From assembly GCF_000226095.1 (NCBI RefSeq), contig NC_016478.1, positions 3,710,001-3,774,000 of the forward strand: a stretch of 64,000 bases of DNA, given 5' to 3'. The stretch's first letter is position 1. The number at the start of each line of letters is the position of its first letter. This document shows positions 1 to 12,706 of this stretch, in pieces. Below the pieces are notes generated by a model, which was not told where the DNA came from, did no database searches, and worked only from the letters and a program-made list of their open reading frames with translations. The position numbers and the translations under genes are program-made. The DNA comes from Thermothelomyces thermophilus ATCC 42464. Its lineage: Eukaryota > Ascomycota > Sordariomycetes > Sordariales > Chaetomiaceae.

Positions 1-1742
1 TAAGAAGACTTAAAGGAAAAGAGGAAAGCTTCCTAGATTAGCCGCTCGGATAGAAGAGTTATCTTTAAGGAAGTTACCTAAATAGGAAGGTATAATTAAG
101 GATAATAACCTTGGGTACTATTCTTCTTAATAGTTTAGTGAATACCTTAATCGGAATTGCTACTTTTAATGCCTCTTATATCTAGGTATACTAAAACCTT
201 ATTAGGAAGGACGCTATTAGAATTGCCTTAATTACTAGAGTTTAGAAACCTTACCTCGGACTCGGAAGTTAAGCGCTACACTTAAGTAGACATTATAGTA
301 GATAGACTTACCAAAGTTATTTAAGTTATATTCCCTTTGCTAATAGATAAGGGATTACCTAGTCTCTTCTCTAGTTATAATGCTACTAAATATTTCGAGC
401 GTTTTATAAAAGCTTATAAGATCTTTAATAGAGATAATAGTAACAAGATCTTCTATTTTGAGTAGTAGTATACGGACGACCTTTAGAAAATTCTTAACTA
501 GTGGCCAGAGTTAAAGAAAAAGGACTAGGCTACTTTTAAAGCTACTATTAAAGAACGCTAGAAGTAAAACGACTCTTACTAGGAAACCTCTACTTAGGAG
601 CTAGAGCGTCTTCCAGATTTCTAGTATGTGGATTCGGCCAAGTCTATCTATAACTACCTAGAGTATATTAACGTCCTACTTACCTAAGTACCAAAGAAGA
701 AGAAAGCGGTCTATTAGTTATTAGTTATTTAGAAGGTATAGAATAGATTTCTCCTTACTCTCTAGACTAGTCTTTAGGTCTATAAGAAAGGTAACTTATA
801 GATTAATAATATAAAGTAAGAGGACTTCTATAACTTTATATAAGAGTATCTATATAAGGGAGTTAATACTAGATTAGTATACTATAAGCTAGATCCGAAA
901 GGAGGAGAAGTCAAACTATAGGTAAGCTAGACTATTAAGAAAAGTCCTTTGGCTCCCTAAATATAGGAGAGTCCTTTAGGTTTATCTGCCTAGAGAGATA
1001 CTACCTTTGATAAGATTATTAACGGGCTTATAGACGCCTTATATAAGCTTTAGATTAATGAGGGTAAAGTTAGCTATAAATCCTTAGATAGGGGTAGGCA
1101 TTCCTATAACTAGACAGATAACCTGAGTGACGATGAGATCAAGGAGATCTAGACCTACCTATCGGCTACTTAAGAGTCTTAATAGAAGAAGAAGAGCGGT
1201 AGATTCTAGCTAAGTTCGACCTTAGCTACGCCTTATAGCTATTATTACTATAGTAATTAGATGTACTTTGCCTATGGATATCTAGTCCTAGTAAAGGATA
1301 TCTATAATAGTCTTGTCCATCGGCTCAGTTTTAAGTAGATCTTAGGTAAGAGAGACCCTACTCTTCTGGAAAATTAGTAAGTTAAAATCATTAGTAAGGA
1401 TATAACTACTATAGCTAATTAGGGGACCTAATAATATATTATTTATACTTATACCTCTCTTTAGCTAGATCTTCCTAGTTAAGAGCTATATTAATAGTTT
1501 ATAGAGAGCTACTAAAAGGAATATAATTAAGAGTACTATCTAGACTTAAATCTTATTACTAATAAGGCCTTCCTTTAATATACTAAAGGTTTATACCTAT
1601 TAAAAATAATTATAACCTCCCTTAATTATCTTACTAATATTAAAAGAGTTTCCCTAGAGTTAATCCATAACTATACTAAGGCTAGGGAGATCAATTTCTA
1701 GATAGATCACAAGTAAGGTAAATATACCCTTATCTAATAGGT
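1..1742 (+). pseudogene. G0: gag region of an old gypsy-like retrotransposon, RIP-degraded
   Basis: This is the 5' visible part of element G0, cut by the window edge on the left and by the E1 insertion on the right. Read through its stops it gives a Gag-like, Gln/Lys-rich protein. At 1240-1281 four codons have the spacing of a CX2CX4HX4C zinc knuckle, but all have changed (Cys to Tyr, His to Tyr), as RIP of TGY and CAY codons would produce. Nearly every stop is TAG or TAA where Gln or Trp is expected. The same element resumes after E1 at 24722 with protease, RT and integrase. It would have packaged the element RNA; it is dead now. No LTR or start is visible inside the window. The family is inferred from the knuckle and the downstream pol. 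Confidence 0.6.
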
Positions 1743-2170
1743 TATCACAAAAATATATATACAGGATGCCGCCTAAGCCGCCTCCCTAATAGGCTAATAG
1801 GACAGCAAGAATAATAGGCTAATCAGGACAGGATCACACTTAGCAAGAAATAATCCTAGTAGAGGATTACTAGCTCACGACGTAAGCCAGGTAAGCCAGT
1901 ACGGAGGATCACCACGACTATTAGTAATCCTAGGATTATATATATATATAGATAGTCACTCGTTATAGTGGACTCTAGGAGTTTACTAGTGATAGCAATC
2001 TATAATTATAGTACTTATACTAAGTACTGCTAACTACTATAAGAGATAACTCTAGTATTATTATAAACCCTTTAGCTTTACCAAATCCCTTAGACGACCT
2101 ATATACTTGTCCTGCTTAATCTACCTTCGTCTAAACCCTTTTAGAAGAAGTCTGAGTTAGGTTTGTCATA
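1743..2170 (+). repeat. E1 5' LTR
   Basis: This LTR is 428 bp, equal to the partner at 24289-24716. It begins tatcac (from TGTCAC) and ends gtcata (from GTCACA). U3 carries GGATCAC at 1831 and decayed inverted counterparts. An AT-rich TATA-like stretch lies near 1936-1950. The R-U5 part, from about tagtcactcg onward, is shared with all other copies in the window. Confidence 0.93.
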
Positions 2171-2172
2171 CG

Positions 2173-2183
2173 TTGCTATCACT
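2173..2183 (+). promoter_or_regulatory. E1 candidate self-priming primer-binding site
   Basis: Two bases after the LTR, ttgctatcact is the exact reverse complement of 11 nt inside the same LTR (1988-1998, agtgatagcaa), near where transcripts should start. There is no TGG-type tRNA primer site here. Tf1-group elements of fission yeast prime reverse transcription with the first 11 nt of their own mRNA; this arrangement has the same length and logic. The TSS itself is inferred. Confidence 0.72.
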
Positions 2184-2197
2184 CCCTTTGTTCTATT

Positions 2198-4459
2198 ATA
2201 GTTTAGGACGAAGGTGATTTCGACCTCGATATCGACATGACTACTAACGTTATAGCTAAATAGCTACTTACCTAGCTTGGTTAACTCTATTAGTAGATCT
2301 AGGAGTTAGACCAAGGAGACAAGGCTACTTAAGCTCGAATTAAGGAACTCGAGAATAGCAAAAAGCACTTGTAGAAGCTAGTTAATAAGGCCTATACCAA
2401 AATCAAGGCACTTAAAGGCGCCAAAGCGAGCCGTATTAAGATCGAACTACCTAATAAATATAGAGGAACTAAGGAGGATCTTGTAGGGTTCCTAATAAAC
2501 CTCTGATCCTACTTTCGGCTTAATGATAACAAGTTTCTAGATAACGAAGCCAAAGTCCTCTATATAGCTATAAGACTAGAGGGCAAGGTACTTAGATAGT
2601 TCGAGCCTATATAGAACGACTATCTTATTAAGGAAGATAAAGACAACTAAGATACATTTATATAGGCAGTCTTTCGATCCTATAACCATTTCGAAGAAGA
2701 GCTTTAGAAGGTCTTTAGTAATAAAGACAAGAAGATTTATATATAAGAAAGACTTGCCAATCTCTAATGGACCAAGTTAGTAGCCTCCTATACTATATAG
2801 TTTAGATAGGATATACTTAAGTCTTAGCTTAATAATAAGGTATTAGTATAACTATTTTATAATAGCTTAAAGGAAAAGGTTAAAAATAAGCTATATAAGT
2901 ATAATCGGCCTAAGACCCTAGACATATATATTATATAGGCTATTAGAATCGATAATCGACTTTATATATAAGAGTAGTAGAAATAAGGTTAAATAAATAG
3001 AACTACAGTTAAAGCTAATGACAAGGAAAAACAAGTATATATTAGTACCTTATATAGGACATATCCTAGGGCTATAGATATAGATATAATATAGAAGCAA
3101 GATAGGAAGAAGATAACTAAAGACAAGTCTAACGTTACCTACTATAACTATGGAAAGAAAGGACACTATAAACAAGAATACCAAAGCCTAAAGAAAGAAT
3201 GGAAAATAGTCCCTAGAAAGGAAATTATAATTATTAACGAAACTACTAAGAATATTATCAAAGTAGCGGCTACAAGCTACAAAAACAGGGATAGCGATAT
3301 AGATAGTCTCAGATACGATAGCGACGGTAAAGACAAATAAGCACTATACTTTAAACTGGTTACTATAGACCTAGAGATAGGTCTTGCCAAATAGGACACG
3401 GCAGGAGAGTATATACTACTAATTTCGATTCTCCTAGCCTTAAGGTAATAGGGCTTTATAGTTATATAGAGGTAGGATAGATTGTAGATAATAGATACCT
3501 AAGGAATCGAAAGACCTAGACCTAATGTTCTATTCCTCTAGGAACAAATCAAATGGTACTATAACGAAGTTTTCTAGCTTAATATAGAACTATATAAATG
3601 GGATAGATGCTTGATTCGACTCGTCTAGTAGAGCGATAAGATGAGGGACGAGATGAGGGAACTCTAACGTATCGTAGAAACCATTAAAGGGGAACAGTCT
3701 ATAATATATAATAGGCCTGATAGCTACGCTAAGTATTTTGATAACTAGTAACTTAGCTATAATATACGGAACCTAGAGTACTAGTTCATACACGCAAACC
3801 GTGGAAAAGACAAATATATATAGGAAAACTACTAGAAGAAACATTCCTACCTTAGCATTAGGATATCTATAGTCTATATATAGTAGGAAGGATTTAAGAA
3901 AGAGTTCTAATATTTCCTAGGCAACACTATACGACTATACCCTCGACACAAGGTATACACGTAAGTGCCCTAGTTCTAGTATATATTATATAAATGTCGA
4001 TACTACTTTCACGACAAATTCGAAAACAATTACTGGCTAACCTAACAAGGAAATGAGGACAGAAGCCTCTGCCCTATAGAATAGGTCTATGATGCCGGAA
4101 ATAGAGCGGCTAAATTGCTCTAGAAGATCAAAGCCCGCGATCTAGAAGGTATTATAGTAGTTCCAAAACGAGCCTAGCCTAGGTACTACAGAACAGGACG
4201 AGACATATAGGACTCGTGCTAAAGCAACGATTACCTCTATTATATAGACGAAAAGAAATCGTGAATTTGAGAGCTTTAGATGAAGCTATAGCACGTACGA
4301 TGGAAAGTAGAACAGACCTAATAGTAGGAAGCTATAAGCACTTAATAGCTTACAGAAATAAGTATAATCGACGAAGCCGCTATTAGCTAAATAACTAAAG
4401 AGGTTAGTACTGACCTAGGAAATAGGTTAGGGCCCTTCGAGGGGCCCGAAAACTATTAA
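2198..4459 (+). pseudogene. E1 gag, RIP-degraded
   Basis: The ancestral start ATG reads ATA at 2198. The frame runs 2262 nt to TAA at 4457-4459, exactly the length in E3 (less its duplication), E4, E5, E7 and E8. An N-terminal charged region is followed by a Retrotrans_gag-like capsid domain and a CCHC knuckle near codon 315. A long C-terminal extension of about 440 codons of unknown function follows. Many Gln codons have become TAG/TAA. The hairpin gggcccttcgaggggccc just before the stop is preserved. The slippery heptamer has decayed to AGGAAAT (4417-4423). Confidence 0.85.
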
Positions 4460-5131
4460 CGCCTATATAATAGCAAGTAGTAGCGTAGTATAGGAGGAAC
4501 TAGTATAAGAAACTACTATATTAAGACCTCCTAATAGAAATATAAGAAATTACTATAATCTTTAGACGACGGCGGTAAGATAAGCGACTATAGATAATAG
4601 TATAATAGAAATAGTATAAAATACTCGTACTAGTAGATAGTAGAGTAGAGATAAACCTAATTTCGCCAATACTTGTAAATTAGCTATGGATATTCTAGAA
4701 AATGAAGCGGAAGTATAACATAGTCAAAGGGCCATTTCTAATATAATGGATATATAAGGAGACTAAACCAATTAATATTACTATAATAAGGAAGACTATA
4801 GTAATTGTATTTAGTATTATGGATATAGGTAACGATAAAGATATAATATTAGGATTACTATAGTATAAAGATTACGACCTAGATATTAGCTAGAAGAATA
4901 GTAGCTACCTATAACCCCGAACAGAGTTATATTTAACTAGCAAGATAGGGAGTATATAAGGATCATAAGCAGACAATACTTAAAGGAAGGCATATCTTAT
5001 AGATCTACTATAAGAGGCAGACAGTAGTAAGCAGACTACTACAAACTCTAAAAGAAGCGGTATAACGACACCGACGTTACAACAGGAGGAACAAGCTAAA
5101 CCGCTAATAGCTATTCTCTCCATTAACAAAT
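4423..5131 (+). pseudogene. E1 pol, part 1 (protease), interrupted by E2
   Basis: This is pol in the -1 frame relative to gag. The protease active site is recognisable near 4636: the codons GAT AGT AGA correspond to D-S-G with the Gly changed to Arg. The sequence stops at 5131, where E2 inserted with the duplication caaat, and resumes at 12707. The last 132 bp (5000-5131) belong to the first unit of a 151-bp tandem duplication. It is non-functional, with many RIP stops. Confidence 0.8.
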
Positions 5132-5585
5132 TGTAACAAACCCAACTTAGACTTCTTCTAAAAGGGTTCAGACGGAGGTAAATTAAGCGGGGCAAGCGTA
5201 CAGGTCGTCTAAGGGATTCGGTAAAGCCAAAGGGTTTATAACAACACTAGAGTTGTCTCCTACAATAGTTAGTGATGCTCGGTATAAGTACTTGTAATTG
5301 TAGGTTAGGTTGCTATCACTAGTAAACTCCCAGAGTCCACTATAACGAGTGACTAGCTAGCTATATATATACAATTATCTGTCCTTCTTTAATAGTTATT
5401 ACTAGTACCGTTTCTCCTTTTACTCCGTGATTCCGTGTTATCGACGGTGACATGTTATTATCACTAGTAAAGACCTTAGTCTTGGCAGTGATAATCTTCT
5501 GATTGGTCCGTCAAGTGATTAGCTGTCGGAATGTCCCATGTTCTGGCTGTAGCCTGCTAGGCCGTCCATGTGCTTATCCGTGACA
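5132..5585 (-). repeat. E2 3' LTR
   Basis: This 454-bp LTR is in reverse orientation and pairs with 12248-12701. The terminal bases are TGT...ACA modified by RIP. Its U3 (right-hand part) closely resembles that of E8, including the GTGATAAT/ATTATCAC-type inverted repeat. Confidence 0.93.
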
Positions 5586-5602
5586 CGATGCCCCTCCTTT
5601 AA

Positions 5603-5621
5603 GGCTTTTAACCCAAAAGCC
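5603..5621 (-). other. E2 hairpin between polypurine tract and antisense gene
   Basis: GGCTTTT, a five-base loop and AAAAGCC form a perfect 7-bp stem. E8 has GGCTTTC/GAAAGCC at the same place, so both arms changed together and pairing is kept. The PPT lies between this hairpin and the LTR. Confidence 0.6.
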
Positions 5622-5712
5622 CTCTTAGGCTATTTCAAATAGCGCTAATAACCCTTCGCTTGTGAGTACTATATTCTTCCTATTTCTATATTATAGTTAC
5701 CTTGTTAACAAA

Positions 5713-6357
5713 ATGCCGATAGAGAAATAGAAGTTATATTCTGTATGTTACTATGCTTCCCTTGCTTAGAATATTACTAAGAATGGTTTTGTCGTTATAC
5801 CTTGCTTTTAGTACGCGTTACAAGGCCTTGTCTATAAAATGATCATATATACAAAGCGTTACAAAGCCTACGTTCGTCGAGGTCATTCTTGCGATAGCTC
5901 TAGTATACCGCTTTCTTCCTATAAGCATGTCTCCTTTGTTTTTTTTTTTTTTTTTTAAATGTGATTCCTAATGTTTATTCTAGTAGATCGTATTCTTCAG
6001 GAGTAGCATTATATTAAGGATGCTAAACGTTATACCGAGCTTAAGCTAGATAAATCCTAATGCCGTCTAGAAGAAGTCTAGCGCGAGTTATCTAAAAAGC
6101 TTACATGGCTCTAGCATCTTCGTCAGTAGAAGGAGTTTTTAGTAGAGAAAGGTGCCGATATAGTGGCGCATAGTCTATCGACCTTAGACGAGTTAGAGGA
6201 GGTTAAGTAGTAAGAGCGGCAGGAGGTGCCTACTATACCCTTGTTATAGATTAATGATGCCGTCGATACTATTGACTAGGGCGCCGTCTTTAGTTCTGTC
6301 CTAGGTTTTCCTTTAGTCGATCCGGGTTCTGCTAGTAGAACTGTTCTAGTTTCTTAA
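5713..6357 (+). pseudogene. E2 antisense gene: Zn(2)Cys(6)-like plus coiled coil, two exons
   Basis: The gene lies opposite to pol, its 5' end facing the 3' LTR. Exon 1 is 5713-5920 (208 nt). The six metal-ligand positions are C,Y,Y,Y,Y,C with spacing X2-X6-X8-X2-X6; Tyr replaces Cys as RIP of TGY would do. The intron (5921-5983) has a T-rich tract, a cctaatg branch-like site and acceptor ttctag. Its donor reads ATAAGC where E4 keeps GTAAGT, so RIP has probably destroyed it. Exon 2 encodes a Leu/Glu/Arg-rich coiled coil. An in-frame TAG at 6277 probably was TGG, which E5 retains; the next shared stop is at 6355. Function is unproven; the architecture suggests a DNA-binding regulator. Confidence 0.68.
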
Positions 6358-9300
6358 GGCAGTTTAAATTCTTGACTAGTTCCTATAAGTTGTCTTCTAG
6401 TCCAAAATCAAGCTATTTGACTAGATATTATAGTTCCCTATTGATAATATGTAAATCTAGAATTTCTTTAATGTCCTATTCTTCCTCTTTGTCCTTTGCT
6501 TTAATGTTTATAGCAACCTTAGCATTCTTTGGTACTGGTTTGAGAAGTGAAATATAAAAAACATCTGTCTATAATTATATAGATGACGGTAACGATAGTT
6601 AGTAGTTAGATGTCGAGATTTGTTCCTTAATAATAAAGGGTCTAACCTTCTTAAAGTCTAGCTTTATACTTGGTCGTTTAATTTATAAGTTTTATACGAT
6701 CAGGTAGACTTTGTCTCCCCTCTTTAGGCAAGGTCCCTTGAGCTTGTGTTTGTCGTAGTAGTTCTTTATTCTAGTTCTGACAAACTTAAGTTCCTTTTTA
6801 AGCTTCTCGTATAGTACGTATATTTGTTTCGCTTTGACTGCTACTCTTGGCATTATGACCTCTAGTCCTTGCCTAAGGTCTGCTTTATATCTGTAGTTCG
6901 CGAAGAACGGTGTAACTTTGGTCGTTTCCGTTAGTATTGTATTGTAAGCGAGTTATACTGTTGGTAATAGTATGACCTAGTTATCTTGCTAGTAGTTGAT
7001 GTAAGAATGGAGGTACTATTTGATAACTTGGTTTAGTTGCTCTGTTTGTCTATCGGTTTGTAGGTAATATGCCGTTAACAGCTTGCTATTAATGCCTAAT
7101 TGTTATATTAACGCTTGCTAGAACTTCGATATAAACTTAGTGTCTCTATTGGTAATCTATTCCTATGGCTAAGTGTATATTAATATGACTTGCTAATAGA
7201 TCACGTCTACTAACTGTTCTACTGTCTAGGATTCCTTGTAGGGAAAGAAGTATACCTATTTAGTTAGGTAGTCTACTATAGTAAGAATACTATTATAGAT
7301 TACCCCTATAGCTATATCTTTAGATTCTAGCAGTTTCGTAATAAAGTCTATCGTAACTAAACTCTATAGTTTGTCGGCTATTAGTAGTGGCTAAAGTAGC
7401 CTATACGGCTTGTATTATGCCATTTTGCTTCGATTACAGATGTTATAGCTCTATATGACTTCCTTAACTCGTGTCGTTAGCTATAGAAAGTCATAATATT
7501 TCTTGACTTGTACGATAGTCTTCGTAACTCCTTTGTATCCTCCGAGTTTCGACTCGTAGAGTCCTTGAATCATTCACAGCTGTTGATCTTTGTCGTAGAT
7601 ATATACTTTGCCTCGGTACCAAAGTTTCCTATCTTTTTCTTCTACTCCGTTAGGTACTACTAGTCCAGGTATTACTTGATACTATGCCTTATTGATCCTT
7701 TCTTCTCGAAAGATTATATAATATTCTAGGAACAAGTCGAGTGGATTGTCTTCTACGGGTATCTACGTTTCGTGATATAGCGTTCTGTCTATTCGTTCCT
7801 TAAATAACGGTAGCGTTGTTTCTATTCGTCCTTCTATATGATCCGTTTGTCGGCTTAGGGCGTCTGCTCGTACGTTCTCTTTACCTTTCTTATAACGGAT
7901 CTTAAAATTAAATTCTATAAGGAATTCTGCCTATTGTATTTATTGTCTATTAAGCTCCTTTATTATTATAAAGTATTATAAGTTCTTATAATCTATATAT
8001 ACTTATACTAGTTTAATTATACTACTAAGGTATAGTCGCTATTCCTTAAAAGCTTTAATAATCGTAAGTAGTTCTTTATTATAGATTAGATAATTAAGAT
8101 ATAGTCTATCGAGCTTCTTTAAAAAGAAGGCTATAAGATGTAGCTTCCCTCATTCGTCTTGTTATCCTAATTATCCTCCGATGGCGTGGTCTAAAGCGTC
8201 CGTTTCCACCTCAAATGGCTTCTTAGGGTCTGGTAGCACTAGTATTATATCTTTAGTAATGGCGTTACGAATCTATGTAAATGCTTGCTTATGCTATCCT
8301 TCCCATTGGAATTTAGCGTTCTTCTTAGTAAGTTTGTATAAAGGTCTTATGATCGCTCTAAAGTTCCTAATGAACATCCGGTAGAAGTTTGTAAACCTAA
8401 TGAAACTTTGTACTTCCGTGACTAATGTCGGTCGTAGCTAATCCTTGATAGCTTTGACCTTTGAAGGTTCTATCTAGATTTGTCCTAGGGATATTTCGTA
8501 TCCTAAAAATACTGTCTTCCTAATGTGGAATTCGCTCTTTTCTTTGTTAACTAATAGCTTGTATATGTATAATATATCTAGTACTACTCTTATATACTTC
8601 TAGTATTTGTCTATCGTCTTAGAGAAGATAAGTATATTGTCAAGATAATATATCGTAAATTTGTCAAGAAAGGGTTAGATAGCTTAATTAATTAGCATGA
8701 CGAGGTACTTATAGTGGCTATAGGGTATCCTAAAGGCCGTTTTCCACTTGTTGCCTTCTTTAATCTATATATAGTTATAGGCCGATAGCAAGTTAAGATA
8801 TGTAAAATATTAGGCTCCTGCTAACTAATCTCGGAGCCGTAAGATTAGCGGTAATAGGTATCGGTTTTTCACGGTCTATTTGTTAAGTTACCAATAATTA
8901 ACGTATAACCGTAGCTTTCTGTCTTTCTTAGGCATAAATAGGATTAGGTAGCCTGCTAGTAATATCGACAGGCAGATATATCCTTTTCGAAGGTTTTCCT
9001 CTAAATATTGCTTAAGTTCTTCGTTCTATGTCTGGCTCGTGTAGTAAATCTTAAAGAACTTTAGTTATACTCCTTCCTTAAGCTTAATCTCGTAATCCTA
9101 TAGGCCGTGTTCTAATAATCCTTCTAGATACTTTGGTTCGAATGCTAGGTATCCTTTATATTCCTCTAGTACTTCCCTAGTCTTATCTTGTTTCTCGGCT
9201 TTCTAATAGTATATAAACTTGGTTCTATCTATAGCAATGCTAGCGATTTCTCCTATCTTAACCTACTACTCTAGTTATAGTGCTCCGCATTTGTCAATAG

Positions 9301-9997
9301 AGAGAATAGCTATTAGCGATTTAGCTCGTTCCTTCTATCGTAACGTTAGTGTTGTTATGCCGCTTCTTCTAGAGTCTGTAGTAGTCTGCCTACCACTATC
9401 CGTCTCTTGTAGTGGATCTATAGGATATGCCTTCCCCTGAGCATTGTCTGCTCGTGATCCTTGTATGCTCCCTATCTTGCTAGTCGAATACGACTCTATT
9501 TAGGGTTATAAGTAGCTATCATTCTTCTAGCTAATGTCTAGGTTATAATCTTTATACTATGGTAATCCTAATATTATATCTTTATCATTGCCTATGTCTA
9601 TAATACTAAATATAATTACTATAGTTTTTCCTACTATAGTAATATTAATTAGTTTAGTCTCTTTATATACCTATTATGTTAGAAATAGCCCTTTGACTAT
9701 GCTATACTTCCGCTTTATTCTCTAGGGTATCTGTAGCTAATTTATAAGTGTTAGCGAAATTAGGTTTATCTCTGCTCTACTGTCTACTAGTACGAGCATT
9801 TTATACTATTTCCATTATGCTATTATCTATAATTGCTTGTCTTACCGCTGTCGTCCAAAGATTATAGCGATTTCCTATATTTCTGCCGGGAGGTCTTGAT
9901 ATAGTAGTCTCTTACGCTAGTTCCTCCTATACTATACTACCACTTGCCGCTATATAGGCGTTAATGGTTTTCGGGCCCCTTAAAGGGCCCTAACCCG
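6269..9997 (-). pseudogene. E2 pol (PR-RT-RNase H-IN-chromodomain), RIP-degraded
   Basis: This is the minus-strand polyprotein frame starting at the decayed slip site (AGGAAAC, complement of 9997-10003). Going leftward, the protease, RT, RNase H, integrase and C-terminal chromodomain of E8 pol can all be aligned. Stops occur throughout, at Gln and Trp positions. The C-terminal tail overlaps the antisense gene. It cannot give a full product. Confidence 0.85.
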
Positions 9998-12220
9998 TTT
10001 CCTAGGTCAGTGCTAACCTCTTTAGTTATTTGGCTAATAGCGGCTTTATCGATCGTGCTTATTTCTATAAGCTATTAAGTGCTAGTAACTTCCTACTATT
10101 AGGTCCGTTCTACTTTCCGTTGTATATACTATAGCTTTATCTAAAGCTCCTAGATCCGCAATTTCTTTTCGTCTGCGTGGTAGAGGCAGTCGTTACTTCG
10201 GCACGAGTCCTATATATCTTGTCCTATTCTATAGTGCCTAGGCTAGGCTCGTTTTAGTACTACCGTGATGCCTTCTAGATCGCGGGCTTCGATCTTCCAG
10301 AGCAATTCGGCCGCTCTATTTCCTACATTATAGACCTATTCCATAGGGTAGAGGCTCCTATCCTCATTTCCTTGTCAGATCGGCCAGTGATTATTTTCGA
10401 ATTTGTCGTAAAAGTGGTATCGGCATTTATATACTATATACTAGAACTAGGGCACTTGTGTATGTGCCTTGTATCGTAGGTATAGTCGTATAGCGTCGCC
10501 TAGAAGGTATTAGAATTCTTTTCTAAATCCTTCTTACTATATGTAGACTATAGATACTCTAATGCTAAGGTAGGAGTGTTTCTTCTAGTAGCTCTCCTAT
10601 ATACGCTTATCCTTTCTACGGTTTGTACGTATAAACTAGTACTTAGGGTTCTATATATTGTAGCTAAGTTACTAATCATTAAAATACTTGGTGTAGCTAT
10701 CAGGCCTATCGTATATCATAGGCTATTCCCCTCTAATGGTTTCTACGATATATTAGAGTTCCCTTATCTTGTCCCTTATCTTATTACTCTACTAGGCAAG
10801 TCGAATTAAGCATTTATCCCGTTTATATAGTTCTATATTAAGCTAGAAAACTTCGTTACAATACTATTTAATTTATTCCTAGAGGAATAGAACATTAGGT
10901 CTAGGTCTTTCAATTCCTTAGGTATTAGTCGTCTATGATCTATCCTACCTCTATATGACTGAAATCCTACTGCCTTAGGGCTAGGAGAATCAAAATTAGT
11001 GGTATATACCTTCCTGCCATGTCCTATTCGGCAAGACCTGTCTCTAGGTCCATAGTAACTAGTTCAGAGTACAGTGCTTGTTCGTCTTTACTATCGCCGT
11101 CGCGTCTAGGACTATCTATATCGCTATCCCTATTCTTGTAGCTTGTAGCCGTTACTTTGATGACATCCTTAGCGGTTTCGTTAATGGCCGTAATTTCCTT
11201 TCTAGGGACTAGTTTCTAGTCTTTCTTCGGGCTTTGACATTCTCGTTTATAGTATCCTTTCTTTCTATAGTTATAGTAGCTGACGTTAGACTTGTCTTTA
11301 GCTATCTTCTTCTTATCTTGCTTCTATACTATATCTATATCTATAGCTCTAGGATACGTCCTATATAATATATTAACGTATGCTTATTTTTTCTTATTAT
11401 TAGCCTTGACTATAGTTCTATTTATCTGACCTTGTTTCTACTACTCTCGTATATAGAGTCGATTATCGATTCTAATAGCCTATATAATATATTCATCTAG
11501 GGTCTTAGGCTAGTTATACTTATATAGCTTGTCTTTAACCTTTTCCTTCAAGCCGTTATAGAACAGTTATATTAACGCCTTATCGTTAAGCTAAGACTTA
11601 AGTATATCTTATCTAAACTATATAGTATAGGAGGCTATTAACTTAGTCTATCAGAGATTGGCAAGTCTTTCTTATATATAAATCTTCTTATCTTTATTAC
11701 TAAAAACCTTCTAAAGCTCTTCTTTAAACTAGTTATAGGATCAAAAGACTACCTATATAAATGTATCTCGGTTGTCTTTATCTTCCTTAGTAAGATAGTT
11801 ATTCTATATAGACTCGAACTATATAAGTGCCTTACCCTCTAGTCTCGTAGCTATATAGAGGACTTTAGCTTTATCGTCTAGAAACTTGTCGTTATTAAGC
11901 CGGAAGTAAGATCAGAGGTTCGTTAGGAATCCTATAAGATCCTCCTTAGTTCCTCTGTATTTACTAGGTAGTTCGATCTTGATGCGGCTCGCTTTGGCGC
12001 CCTCGAGTGCCTTGATTTTGGCGTAGGCCTCGTTGACTAGCTTCTACGAGTGCTTTTTGCCGTTTTCGAGTTCCTTGATCCGAGCTTGAGTAACCTTATC
12101 TCTCTAGTCTAATTCCTAAATCCGCTGCTAGAGTTGACCAAGCTAGGCAAGCAGCTATTCGGCCGTGACGTTAGTAGCTATATCGATATCGAGGTCGAAA
12201 TTACCTCCGTTCTGAGCTAT
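9961..12220 (-). pseudogene. E2 gag, RIP-degraded
   Basis: The frame runs from ATA (formerly ATG) at 12220 to TAA at 9961-9963, with the conserved GC hairpin just before the stop. By my indexing it is 2260 nt, against 2262 in most sister copies, so at least one frame-breaking indel is likely in addition to the RIP stops. The capsid domain and knuckle region are recognisable by alignment with E8. Confidence 0.8.
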
Positions 12221-12247
12221 AATAGAACAAAGGGAGTAATAGTAACG

Positions 12248-12701
12248 TATGACGAACCTAACTTAGACTTCTTTTAAAAGGGTTTAGACGGAGGTAAATT
12301 AAGTAGGGCAAGTGTATAGGTCGTCTAAGGGATTTGGTAAAGCTAAAGGGTTTATAACAATACTAGAGTTATCTCCTATAATAGTTAGTAATGCTTAGTA
12401 TAAGTACTTGTAATTATAGGTTAGGTTGCTATTACTAGTAAACTCCTAGAGTCTACTATAACGAGTGACTAGCTAGCTATATATATATAATTATCTGTCC
12501 TTCTTTAATAGTTATTACTAGTATCGTTTCTCCTTTTACTCTGTAATTCCGTGTTATCGATGGTGACATGTTATTATCACTAGTAAAGACCTTAGTCTTG
12601 GTAGTAATAATCTTCTGATTGGTCTGTTAAGTGATTAGCTGTCGGAATGTCCTACGTCCTAGCTATAGCCTGCCGGGCCGTCTATATACTTATCCGTGAC
12701 A
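12248..12701 (-). repeat. E2 5' LTR
   Basis: This 454-bp partner of 5132-5585 has U3 on the right. The candidate self-priming site lies just inside the element (complement of 12235-12245) and matches the LTR segment at 10 or 11 of 11 positions, depending on which LTR is compared. Confidence 0.93.
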
Positions 12702-12706
12702 CAAAT

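Larger units (their letters stand above)
5132..12701 (-). mobile_element. E2: Ty3/gypsy chromovirus, complete, nested in E1
   Basis: This 7570-bp copy has 454-bp LTRs at both ends and the 5-bp duplication caaat (5127-5131 and 12702-12706). On the minus strand the order is 5' LTR (right), gag, pol, antisense gene, 3' LTR (left). Its U3 and its antisense gene are of the same type as in E8. RIP is heavy but lighter than in G0. Gag starts with ATA at 12220. Confidence 0.95.
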